From assembly GCF_900110415.1 (NCBI RefSeq), contig NZ_FODR01000007.1, positions 301,573 through 365,572 of the forward strand: DNA of 64,000 nucleotides, given 5' to 3'. The translations under genes and the position numbers were made by a program. Position 1 is the stretch's first letter. Each line of letters starts with the position of its first letter. Below are positions 16,524 to 24,292 of the stretch, piece after piece. This stretch comes from Mucilaginibacter sp. OK283 (GTDB lineage Bacteria; Bacteroidota; Bacteroidia; Sphingobacteriales; Sphingobacteriaceae). Below the pieces are notes generated by a model. That model had not been told where the DNA came from. It was given only the letters and a program-made list of their open reading frames with translations, and searched no databases.

Positions 16524-17237
16524 ATCGGTTAGGGAGCTTCCGGCCAACGCAATAGCGACACCCAAAAGCACAGCCCCCATTTTTCGTAAATTGAATTTAT
16601 GATCGGCACTTGATTCAAATAAAATTGTGGTGGATATGTGCAGGAATATACCAATAACCATACCCATTATCCGGTTAAAGTAATGCTGCAGGTTACCAAT
16701 GTTGCCGGTGCTTAATGTATTGCTAAAAAAGTATCCGGCCGGAGCCATTACGGCAAATAACAAAATGAAAAACACGGTTTTATTACGGCCTTGCTTGTTG
16801 GTAAGCAGCACGGTGCCTAAAGCAAATGCGGCCGGTATATGGTGCAATGCTATGCCATAAACCAACTGATCCTGGTTACCTTGCGCCAATGGCATGCCCT
16901 CTAAAAAAGCGTGCAGGCAAAGGCTTACCATAATACCCACCGGAAAAACCATCAGGTCGTGCTGGTGTTTGTGCATGTGGCCATGCTCAATGCCGTCAGA
17001 AAATAGCTCTAAAACAATCTGGAAAAGAAACCCGATCAGGATAAATACGCCCACATAATTATCATTGCCGTGGTAAGCATCGGGTATTAAATGCAAAACG
17101 GTTATGCCAAACAGGTATGCCCCGCTGAAAGACAACACAAGCTTGAGCATTTTATGATTATCGCCCCTGAATAAAAAAACAGATAAACCACCAAATGAGG
17201 CGCTTAAAAACAATAGTAAAACTTTCCAGATCTCCAT
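16521..17237 (-). CDS. ZIP family metal transporter
   Basis: 238 residues, about eight membrane helices. A His-rich cytoplasmic loop HGHMHKHQHD and the paired transmembrane motifs LHAFLEGMPL and ALHHIPAAFALG are ZIP hallmarks for divalent metal passage (zinc, possibly iron or manganese). The ATG overlaps the PAP2 stop by one base (TAATG), so translation is coupled. The last residues (SSLTD) and stop run into a dispersed repeat, so the C terminus may have been trimmed or extended by it. Confidence 0.88.
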   Translation of the reverse strand: MEIWKVLLLFLSASFGGLSVFLFRGDNHKMLKLVLSFSGAYLFGITVLHLIPDAYHGNDNYVGVFILIGFLFQIVLELFSDGIEHGHMHKHQHDLMVFPVGIMVSLCLHAFLEGMPLAQGNQDQLVYGIALHHIPAAFALGTVLLTNKQGRNKTVFFILLFAVMAPAGYFFSNTLSTGNIGNLQHYFNRIMGMVIGIFLHISTTILFESSADHKFNLRKMGAVLLGVAIALAGSSLTD

Positions 17238-17800
17238 TAAAAGGCAGGTTGTATTCTTTTAAAAATAAAGGCAAACAGCATCCCTACAAGCGAGCCGTAA
17301 ATAGCCCCGCAAATTACATCAACAGGAAAATGCACTCCCACATACACCTGGGCAAATGACACCAGCGCGGCCCAAAAAATTGCAGCAAACCATACCCAGC
17401 GCCATTTTTTGCCAAAAACAAGGCATAAAAATATAGCCATGGCAAAATGATCTGTTGCATGGGTTGACGGGAAGCTGTAACCCGTACCGCATGGAATGCG
17501 GTTAATATCGGTTAAACCAACTACCGGATCGCGGCAGGGGCGAAGCCTTTGTACCTGGTGCTTGATGAGCGTAGCGCTCGTAAAATCGGCAGAGCCAGCA
17601 GTTGTTGCTAACAGGATGACGATGATAGCGCCCACTTTTTTATATCGCCATAAAGAAAAAACAATAATGAAAATATACAGCGGAATCCAGAATTTAGGAT
17701 TACGAAACCAGGGCATAACCAGATCAAAGAACGGATTAGTCAGGTCGTGGTTGATGAAATAAAATAAATGCCGGTCGAGTTGTAAGATGTAATCAGGCAT
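17237..17800 (-). CDS. PAP2 family membrane phosphatase
   Basis: 187 residues, five or six membrane segments. The three phosphatase motifs are visible: KHQVQRLRPC, PSTHATDHFAMA and QVYVGVHFPVDV. In the third motif the usual Arg (SRxxxxxH) is Gln, while the His and Asp are kept. The family hydrolyses undecaprenyl pyrophosphate or lipid phosphates at the outer face of the inner membrane. First gene of a two-gene operon with the ZIP transporter. Confidence 0.9.
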   Translation of the reverse strand: MPDYILQLDRHLFYFINHDLTNPFFDLVMPWFRNPKFWIPLYIFIIVFSLWRYKKVGAIIVILLATTAGSADFTSATLIKHQVQRLRPCRDPVVGLTDINRIPCGTGYSFPSTHATDHFAMAIFLCLVFGKKWRWVWFAAIFWAALVSFAQVYVGVHFPVDVICGAIYGSLVGMLFAFIFKRIQPAF

Positions 17801-17823
17801 TGATGAATTTTATAGTAAAGCCC

Positions 17824-17831
17824 CAAAGTTA
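17824..17831 (-). promoter_or_regulatory. -7 box for the PAP2-ZIP operon
   Basis: Minus-strand TAACTTTG fits TAnnTTTG and ends 23 bases before the ATG at 17800. Confidence 0.45.
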
Positions 17832-17870
17832 TCAAATACTTTAAACAAGTTTTATAGCAGGCGGCTAATT

Positions 17871-17939
17871 ACAGATAAAAGACTCATGTTTTACCAGCTA
17901 TATACAGATAAAAGCTAAACGGCGTTATCTGTGGTAAAA
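17871..17939. repeat. alternative-pairing hairpin upstream of glmM
   Basis: ACAGATAA occurs at 17871-17878 and 17904-17911, while its complement TTATCTGT occurs once at 17925-17932. The second copy is extended by ttttacc (17889-17895) pairing with ggtaaaa (17933-17939) across an 8-base bulge. Lies between the divergent PAP2 and glmM genes, outside the proposed transcripts. Confidence 0.55.
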
Positions 17940-18046
17940 GAAGCAAATAGTTATAAAATAGTTTTTTGAAGTTGTTTGAGGCCTTTTTTACTGAGCAAAC
18001 GTTTGCAGAAAAATATAAATTGTACAAGCCTGTCGTTTAAATATTT

Positions 18047-18054
18047 TACTTTTG
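18047..18054 (+). promoter_or_regulatory. -7 box for glmM
   Basis: TACTTTTG fits the consensus and ends 22 bases before the TTG start. A TTG at 18020 is 24 bases upstream of the box, slightly farther than ideal. Confidence 0.5.
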
Positions 18055-18076
18055 TCCAACAAAAACAAATACAATT

Positions 18077-19459
18077 TTGACACTTATAAAATCAATTTCG
18101 GGGATACGCGGTACCATTGGTGGTGCCGCCGGCGATGGTTTAACACCGCTGGATATTGTAAAATTTACGTCGGCTTATGGCTCCTGGGCAGTAAAAAAAT
18201 CGGGGATCAAAAAAATTGTGATAGGCCGCGATGCCCGCATATCGGGCGCCATGGTTAATAACCTGGTAATAGGTACCTTACAAGGCCTTGGCATAGATGT
18301 AATTGACCTTGGCCTTTCGACCACGCCAACTGTTGAGGTTGCAGTTACAGGCGAGCAGGCAGCAGGCGGCATTATTTTAACCGCAAGCCACAACCCTAAA
18401 CAATGGAACGCGCTTAAACTGCTTAATGCCGATGGTGAATTTATAAGCGATGCGGATGGTAAAGAAGTGCTGGAAATTGCCGAAAACAGCGATTTTACGT
18501 ACGCTGATGTGAACGATCTTGGTAAAGTTACGATGGACGATAGCTGGCTTCAAAAACATATAGACCTTGTACTGGCTTTGCCACTGGTTGATGTGGAAGC
18601 TATAAAGAAGGCCGATTTTAATATTGTAATTGATTGTGTAAATTCTACCGGAGGTATTTTTGTACCTGCCTTGCTAAAAGCATTGGGGGTAAATACTGTT
18701 CACGAATTGTATTGCGAACCCGATGGTAATTTTCCGCATAACCCGGAACCGTTGCCGGAAAACCTGACAGCTTTGTCAAAAGAAGTATTAAATAAACGCG
18801 CCCATTTGGGGATAGCTGTCGACCCTGATGTTGACCGCCTTTGCTTTGTTTGCGAGGATGGCAACATGTTTGGCGAGGAATATACGCTGGTTGCAGTGGC
18901 CGATTATGTGCTGCAGAATAATTTGGGTAATACGGTATCCAACCTGTCATCAACCCGCGCGTTGCGCGATGTTACCGAAACTGCCGGCGGCGAATACCAC
19001 GCATCGGCAGTAGGAGAGGTGAACGTGGTTAACAAAATGAAAGCGGTTAATGCTGTTATTGGCGGTGAAGGTAATGGCGGCATTATTTATCCCGAAATAC
19101 ATTATGGCCGCGATGCTTTAGTGGGTATTGCCTTGTTTTTAACCCACCTGGCTAAATACGGCCAATCGGTTTCAAACCTGCGCCGGTCATATCCCGGTTA
19201 TTTTATTTCGAAAAATAAGATCACTTTAACCCCAGAAATGGACATTGATGCCCTTTTGAGTAAGGTTGAAGAAAAATATATGAAGCAACCGCACTCAACA
19301 ATTGACGGTTTGAAAATAGAATTTGATAAAGAATGGGTACATTTGCGTCGTTCAAATACTGAACCGATTATCCGTATTTACTCCGAGGGCAATTCAGAAA
19401 CGGTTGCAAACGGGCTGGCAAATAAGATAATCGCTGATATTAAAGAGATTTTGAATTAA
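18077..19459 (+). CDS. glmM: phosphoglucosamine mutase (alpha-D-phosphohexomutase)
   Basis: 460 residues. It converts glucosamine-6-phosphate to glucosamine-1-phosphate for cell-wall UDP-GlcNAc. The phosphoserine is in LTASHNPKQWNALK (S104), the metal loop is DPDVDRLC, sugar binding GGEGNGGI, and phosphate binding RRSNTEPIIRIYSEG. The start is TTG: the sequence MTLIKSISGIRGTIGG begins there, fits the family N terminus, and no in-frame ATG lies between the -7 box and this point. The family also contains phosphomannomutases; the SGIRGTIG N terminus favours GlmM. Confidence 0.9.
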   Translation: MTLIKSISGIRGTIGGAAGDGLTPLDIVKFTSAYGSWAVKKSGIKKIVIGRDARISGAMVNNLVIGTLQGLGIDVIDLGLSTTPTVEVAVTGEQAAGGIILTASHNPKQWNALKLLNADGEFISDADGKEVLEIAENSDFTYADVNDLGKVTMDDSWLQKHIDLVLALPLVDVEAIKKADFNIVIDCVNSTGGIFVPALLKALGVNTVHELYCEPDGNFPHNPEPLPENLTALSKEVLNKRAHLGIAVDPDVDRLCFVCEDGNMFGEEYTLVAVADYVLQNNLGNTVSNLSSTRALRDVTETAGGEYHASAVGEVNVVNKMKAVNAVIGGEGNGGIIYPEIHYGRDALVGIALFLTHLAKYGQSVSNLRRSYPGYFISKNKITLTPEMDIDALLSKVEEKYMKQPHSTIDGLKIEFDKEWVHLRRSNTEPIIRIYSEGNSETVANGLANKIIADIKEILN

Positions 19460-19550
19460 TTTTTGGATTATTGATTTAATGAATTATTGAGTTAGGCATT
19501 AACCGAATCATTAAGTTTGAATTAATTATTGAGTTATTGAATTACTGAAT

Positions 19551-19760
19551 TATTGATTGAAGAATCAGTTTAATTTATTGATTACGATAACGATGTGTGT
19601 TAATTCCAATCATTAAGTCTTAATTTAATAAAGAGTTTTTACAAGTTAACTGACCCATTTGTTGCATTATCGGATTAATGAATTGTTGATCGAAGGATCT
19701 GTTTAATTCAATAATTCTGTAATTCAATAAATCAATAATTACTATAACGATGCGTGTTTA
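19551..19760 (+). repeat. AT-rich spacer with imperfect duplication of the cysteine desulfurase start region
   Basis: The 290-base spacer is built from ATTGA/AATTATTGA words. Copy 1 (about 19551-19605) and copy 2 (about 19683-19763) share, in order, a ttgatNgaaNgatc word, gtttaatt, and attac(g/t)ataacgatg(t/c)gtgtt. Copy 2 contains the real start codon at 19750; copy 1 reads ATG-TGT-GTT and stops after 7 codons. Confidence 0.55.
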
Positions 19761-20886
19761 TTTTGATAATGCTGCTACTACGCCGCTTGATCCTGAAGTT
19801 TTAAAAGAAATGTATAAAGTGATGGAAAACCATTATGGGAACCCATCGTCAATCCATTCACACGGCAGGGAGGCACGCACGCTAATCGAAAAATCGCGCA
19901 AAACCATAGCCGGGTTGCTGCATACTTCGCCTGCCGAGATATTTTTTACATCAAGCGGTACCGAAGCCGATAATACCGCTATCCGCTGCGGCATAATTGA
20001 TCATGGCATTACCCATGCCATAACCAGCCACATTGAGCACCATGCCGTATTACATACGCTGGAGGCCATGGAAAAATCGGGTATCATCAAATTAAGCTTT
20101 GTTAATATTGATAGTAAAGGCAATGTAGATTACGATCACCTGGAAACTTTACTAAAAGACAATGCCAGGAGTTTTGTATCTATTATGCACGCCAATAACG
20201 AGATTGGCACTCTATCGGATATGAACCGCATTGGCGACCTTTGCGAGGCTTATAACGCCATTTATCATTGCGATACGGTACAAACCATGGGACACTACCA
20301 GCATGACCTGAGCAAGCTTAAAACTCATTTTTTGGTTTGCGCCGGTCATAAACTGCATGGGCCTAAAGGTGTTGGATTTTTACACATTAACCACCGCATT
20401 AAAATAAAGCCTTTAATATATGGCGGCTCGCAGGAGCGCAACATGCGTGGCGGTACCGAAAATATTTACGGAATTGTTGGCCTGGCAAAAGCTTTGGAGT
20501 TGGCTTATGCCGAAATGGAGCAACACCAGGCTCATATACAGGGCCTAAAATCATACATGCTGGGTAAATTAACCAGCGAAATTCCCGGCGTAAATTTCAA
20601 CGGCGAAACCGATCCTGAAAAAAGTTTATACACTGTACTCAACGTTGCTTTCCCGGAAATGGAAATGGCCGATATGTTGTTATTTAATTTAGATATCAGC
20701 GGCATATCAGCATCAGGCGGCAGCGCCTGCAGCTCGGGAACCGATATTGGCTCGCATGTACTTACCTCGATAGGTGCAAGCTCATCAAGACCATCGGTAA
20801 GATTCTCTTTCTCCAAATACAACACCAAAGACGAAGTTGATTTCACGGTAGCCAAGGTAAAGGAACTTTGTTTGGTGAGTGCGTAA
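19750..20886 (+). CDS. cysteine desulfurase (NifS/IscS-like)
   Basis: 378 residues, PLP-dependent class V aminotransferase fold. It takes sulfur from cysteine as an enzyme persulfide for Fe-S clusters or thio-modified tRNA. Motifs: YFDNAATTPLDPEV at the N terminus, the PLP lysine in CAGHKLHGPKGVGF (K201) and the persulfide Cys in GGSACSSGTDIGS (C327). The short loop around this Cys is like group I enzymes. Not adjacent to iscU or other cluster genes, so the acceptor is unknown. Confidence 0.93.
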   Translation: MRVYFDNAATTPLDPEVLKEMYKVMENHYGNPSSIHSHGREARTLIEKSRKTIAGLLHTSPAEIFFTSSGTEADNTAIRCGIIDHGITHAITSHIEHHAVLHTLEAMEKSGIIKLSFVNIDSKGNVDYDHLETLLKDNARSFVSIMHANNEIGTLSDMNRIGDLCEAYNAIYHCDTVQTMGHYQHDLSKLKTHFLVCAGHKLHGPKGVGFLHINHRIKIKPLIYGGSQERNMRGGTENIYGIVGLAKALELAYAEMEQHQAHIQGLKSYMLGKLTSEIPGVNFNGETDPEKSLYTVLNVAFPEMEMADMLLFNLDISGISASGGSACSSGTDIGSHVLTSIGASSSRPSVRFSFSKYNTKDEVDFTVAKVKELCLVSA

Positions 20887-20920
20887 ATCCTTTACTGACA
20901 CGTTATGGGAGTAGTAAAAT

Positions 20921-21110
20921 CCGTGGATTCCGAGGGGGCAATGACGTGTAAAATGAAAACTGTCATCCATGAGGTACGAAGGATCTATTAGCGAACTTTT
21001 CTATCGGTCATGCACTGCTGACAGATTCTTCCTTCGTCAAGGATGACAGAAAAATTGCAGTCCACGATTGCCGCACTTGTCTCGCAATGACTTAGCGCCA
21101 TTTTAGTATT
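20921..21110. repeat. palindromic dispersed intergenic element
   Basis: Fills most of the 375-base spacer after the desulfurase. Inner arms ctgtcatcc (20960-20968) and ggatgacag (21041-21049), plus gaagga (20978-20983) with tccttc (21030-21035), form a long imperfect hairpin; outer segments carry caatgac words on both sides (20938 and 21086 regions). The wording resembles the CTGTCATCC...GAAGGATCT repeats common in Bacteroidota spacers. No gene seen in it. Confidence 0.65.
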
Positions 21111-21261
21111 TTTTGTGCCACTAATCCTCCATCTGCACATCTGAAACGGCGAAGCCCTCAACTAAGTTAATCTGCATATTTACACTGAAAGTTATTTTCT
21201 TAATTAGAAAACAATATAGTATTTTAATGGGTTTACTAATTAGCAACTAAAATTAAAACCT

Positions 21262-21660
21262 ATGAGTATGAATAATGAAACCTGGGAAAACCAGGATAGC
21301 AATTATCAAAATGCCCGTTCGGTTTCTGCAAACAACGGCGATGCCTATAACGCGAACCGTTATTTGGAAGATGATGGCGATGATCTGGACGAAGAGTTTG
21401 ATGTAAGCGGCGAGTATCCAAACGAAACGCCCGAAGAACGTAAAACAAGAGCAGAAGGCGTTGGCAGCCATTCCCAGGCCGAAGTTGACCAGCCTGATAG
21501 AGGCGCCGATACATCTTATAGCGAACAAACCGACGTAACCCCGCCAAATAAAAAGGAGTTTCCATCAGTGGGGCCTGCTAAAACAGATTTTGCAAGTCGC
21601 CCTCAGGGCCGGACAACAGGCCGCATGGTAGGGCACGAACCGGGTACCGAAGGCATATAA
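21262..21660 (+). CDS. hypothetical acidic, disordered small protein
   Basis: 132 residues, no signal peptide or membrane helix. Very hydrophilic, rich in Asn, Asp, Glu and Gly, with an acidic run DDGDDLDEEFD (residues 37-47) and few hydrophobics, so probably intrinsically disordered. The C terminus FPSVGPAKTDFASRPQGRTTGRMVGHEPGTEG has the feel of conserved Sphingobacteriaceae unknowns that are often stress-linked; this is impression, not proof. Stands alone between two long spacers. ATG at 21262 chosen; a second ATG lies two codons in. Confidence 0.65.
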   Translation: MSMNNETWENQDSNYQNARSVSANNGDAYNANRYLEDDGDDLDEEFDVSGEYPNETPEERKTRAEGVGSHSQAEVDQPDRGADTSYSEQTDVTPPNKKEFPSVGPAKTDFASRPQGRTTGRMVGHEPGTEGI

Positions 21661-22063
21661 GCCAAGGACTTAAATTATTATAGAACTCGCTGCTTGAAAA
21701 TAAGAAGGGGCTATCCGTACCGGCCTGCCTCTTCTTTGTTATCATTTCTTCCAATAACCGGATAACCCCTTTGCCATCCTAACTTGAAAATTTCGTGACC
21801 CTATAAAAAGAAATAACATTGTTAAAAGAACGGTCATAAGCAGTCTGCACAACCATGACAGCAATTACCTCTCCGCATGCTTTTCGGAATACTAAAAAGA
21901 ATAATAATGAGTTGATATAGTATACAAGGTTTATGACAACGACCTAAAATCCCACACATAATCAGGATGCCCGGGCTTACCACCAATTGAATGAACAGCT
22001 ATAAACCAAGTACTAATGATGTTTTGTAGAATTAATATTTTAACCTAAAATATAGAGGAGGAT
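21661..22063. other. 403-base spacer with one imperfect hairpin
   Basis: No credible gene. A stem aaggggctatccg (about 21705-21717) with cggataacccctt (about 21759-21771), one mismatch and a 41-base T-rich loop, could end the upstream transcript. The rest shows no structure I can name. Confidence 0.4.
22055..22061 (+). promoter_or_regulatory. strong Shine-Dalgarno site, unusual for this phylum
   Basis: GAGGAGG lies 8 bases before the ATG at 22070 and only 2 bases before the alternative ATG at 22064, so it selects the second start. Confidence 0.6.
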
Positions 22064-22069
22064 ATGATC

Positions 22070-22288
22070 ATGAGAAAGTATGGAGAACTAAACCAAAACC
22101 AGGGGAACGACATGTGGATAAGGGGCACTAACGTTAATGCGGATATGACGACGGGTAATCATACGCTTGAAAGGAATGGTCCAAACAGAAAAAACCTGAA
22201 AGTTTTGCATGAAGACGGCAGCTTTGCCGATCTTCCCGATCGTGATATACCGGGGGCCGGTGCACTATCGGGCTGTATAACAAAATGA
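22070..22288 (+). CDS. hypothetical small hydrophilic protein
   Basis: 72 residues from the ATG at 22070, chosen because of the GAGGAGG site 8 bases before it. Basic-to-neutral, no signal or membrane segment. It ends LPDRDIPGAGALSGCITK with a single Cys. No family recognised. A strong terminator follows directly, which together with the ribosome site supports a real, possibly highly expressed gene. Confidence 0.6.
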   Translation: MRKYGELNQNQGNDMWIRGTNVNADMTTGNHTLERNGPNRKNLKVLHEDGSFADLPDRDIPGAGALSGCITK

Positions 22289-22290
22289 TT

Positions 22291-22345
22291 TTCGATATAA
22301 AAACAAAGGCCACCCAAAACGGGTAGCCTTTGTTTTTATATCGAA
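22291..22345. terminator. strong bidirectional terminator
   Basis: A 20-bp perfect stem (22291-22310 with 22326-22345), one C-A mismatch, then accc with gggt around an AAAAC loop. Located between the convergent small gene and accD. Confidence 0.92.
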
Positions 22346-22355
22346 TTAAAGAAAC

Positions 22356-23201
22356 TCAGTTTTTCATCATCTTTAAAAACGACGCCAGTTTCTCTTTCAT
22401 CTCTCTGCGGTCAACTATAAAATCAAGGAAACCGTGTTCCTGAACAAACTCTGCGGTCTGGAATCCTTTTGGCAAGTCTTTTTTGATAGTTTCTTTAATA
22501 ACCCTTGGGCCGGCAAAGCCAATCAATGAACCAGGCTCGGCAATGTTTATATCGCCCAGCATAGCATATGATGCCGTAACGCCGCCTGTTGTAGGGTCGG
22601 TTAATAAAGATATATAAGGTATTTTAGCCTGCGATAGTAAAGCCAGCTTAGCCGATGTTTTGGCCATTTGCATTAATGAAAACGCGGCTTCCATCATCCT
22701 TGCACCACCAGATTTGGATATCATCAGAAAAGGAATTTTGTTGGCTATGCTGTGATCTATCGAGCGGGCAATTTTTTCGCCTACTACCGAACCCATAGAA
22801 CCGCCGATGAAATTAAAATCCATACAGGCAATCACAATGTCTTGTCCGTCAATTTTGCCAACAGCTGCACGGATAGCATCCTTCAAGCCGGTTTTTGCCT
22901 GGGTTTCTGTTAACCTGTCGGTATATTTTTTGGTGTCTTCAAAATGCAACGGATCGCCTGATGTTAAATCGGCAAATAATTCTGTAAACTCGTTATTATC
23001 AAACAAAACAGAAAAATACTCTTTTGAACCTATACGCAGGTGAAAGCCACAGTAATGGCAAACATATTGATTTTCAACCTGCTCAGAATAGTGTAAAGGT
23101 TTCTTACAATTAGGGCACTTATTCCAGATACCATCAGGGGTTTCCTTCTTTTCCTCAGTAGTCGTAATTATCCCTTTCAACTCTCGTTTAAACCACGCCA
23201 T
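22356..23201 (-). CDS. accD: acetyl-CoA carboxylase carboxyltransferase subunit beta
   Basis: 281 residues from the ATG at 23201 (MAWFKRELKGI, the family N terminus); the frame opens seven codons earlier at 23222. With AccA it moves the carboxyl group from biotin to acetyl-CoA, the first step of fatty acid synthesis. The N-terminal zinc ribbon has CPNC and CHYC pairs; the carboxylase core shows GGSMGSVVGEKI, SKSGGARMMEA and DPTTGGVTASYAMLGD. accA is not in the window. Confidence 0.95.
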   Translation of the reverse strand: MAWFKRELKGIITTTEEKKETPDGIWNKCPNCKKPLHYSEQVENQYVCHYCGFHLRIGSKEYFSVLFDNNEFTELFADLTSGDPLHFEDTKKYTDRLTETQAKTGLKDAIRAAVGKIDGQDIVIACMDFNFIGGSMGSVVGEKIARSIDHSIANKIPFLMISKSGGARMMEAAFSLMQMAKTSAKLALLSQAKIPYISLLTDPTTGGVTASYAMLGDINIAEPGSLIGFAGPRVIKETIKKDLPKGFQTAEFVQEHGFLDFIVDRREMKEKLASFLKMMKN

Positions 23202-23601
23202 ATCTATGTCTAACTCTTTCAATTGACTACAAAGAAACGAAAAAAATTATAAACTGTTTAAATATGGATTGGTAATAAGTTTATAAAAATTCCCTCTTGG
23301 TACTTTGCCTCTTGTAACCAGATACATAATACGGTTTAATGATAAAAAGTTGATGAAGGGCGTTGTGTCAGGCTTAAGCAACACCAAAATGATCAGGACG
23401 CGTCATTTTGTATCATTACCGTACGCCCCATGTTACATAACCGTACAGTTAATATTTATTTGCTTTGTATTAACTTGTTGATAATTAAACAATTGAAAGT
23501 TTGGTATATTATTGATGCCTGAATGATAAAATGATTATTATTATTGCTGTTAAGTAAAATTCAAATCACTAATTCACCAACTAATTAATTTACAACAAAC
23601 A
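23202..23601. other. 400-base spacer between divergent accD and the ABC operon
   Basis: No gene seen. A small hairpin caaaatga/tcattttg with a 10-base loop lies near 23391-23416, and AT-rich sequence leads into the ABC gene. Promoters for both directions must be here but no full consensus match was found. Confidence 0.35.
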
Positions 23602-24279
23602 ATGTTATCACTTCAGCATATTTCAAAATACTACCAGGTAAGTGGACTAAAAAATTATGTGCTCAACGATTTGAGCCTTGAGGTTGACGAGGGCGAATTT
23701 ATTTCTATTATGGGCCCATCAGGATCAGGAAAATCAACTTTGCTTAACGTTATAGGTATGCTGGATGAGCCAACCGATGGCTATCACTATTTTGCAGGCC
23801 ATGCTGTACACCAGCTTAAAGAAAAACAGCGCTCGGCTTTGTATAAACAATACATCGGCTTTGTTTTCCAGGCTTATCACCTGATAGATGAGCTTACTGT
23901 TTATGAAAACATCGAAACGCCGCTAATTTACCAGGATTTCAAAAGCGCCGAACGCAAGGCCATGGTTGCCGATATACTGGATAAATTTAATATAGTTGGG
24001 AAAAAGGACCTTTTCCCGGCCCAGTTATCCGGCGGGCAGCAGCAGCTGGTTGGCATTGCCCGCGCTTTGATTGCCAAACCAAAATTGTTGTTAGCCGATG
24101 AGCCAACAGGTAACCTTAACTCCAAACAAGGCGAAGAGATCATGGAGCTTTTCCGCAAGCTGAACAAAGAAGATAAAGTAACCATTATACAAGTAACCCA
24201 CTCCGAAAAAAATGCCGAATACGGTACGCGCATCATCAACCTGCTCGACGGTAAAATAGCATCATCAAAACAACTCTGA
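23602..24279 (+). CDS. ABC transporter ATP-binding protein (LolD/MacB-type)
   Basis: 225 residues. Walker A GPSGSGKSTLLN, signature LSGGQQQLVGIARAL, Walker B KLLLADEPTGNLN and the switch His in IQVTHSEKNA. The EPTGNLNSKQG form is typical of the LolD/MacB/FtsE subgroup, which extract lipoproteins or export substrates with a mechanotransmission permease. No permease or membrane-fusion protein is adjacent; the next gene, 13 bases on, is an outer-membrane TolC-like channel. Confidence 0.92.
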   Translation: MLSLQHISKYYQVSGLKNYVLNDLSLEVDEGEFISIMGPSGSGKSTLLNVIGMLDEPTDGYHYFAGHAVHQLKEKQRSALYKQYIGFVFQAYHLIDELTVYENIETPLIYQDFKSAERKAMVADILDKFNIVGKKDLFPAQLSGGQQQLVGIARALIAKPKLLLADEPTGNLNSKQGEEIMELFRKLNKEDKVTIIQVTHSEKNAEYGTRIINLLDGKIASSKQL

Positions 24280-24292
24280 TCATCATATAGAA

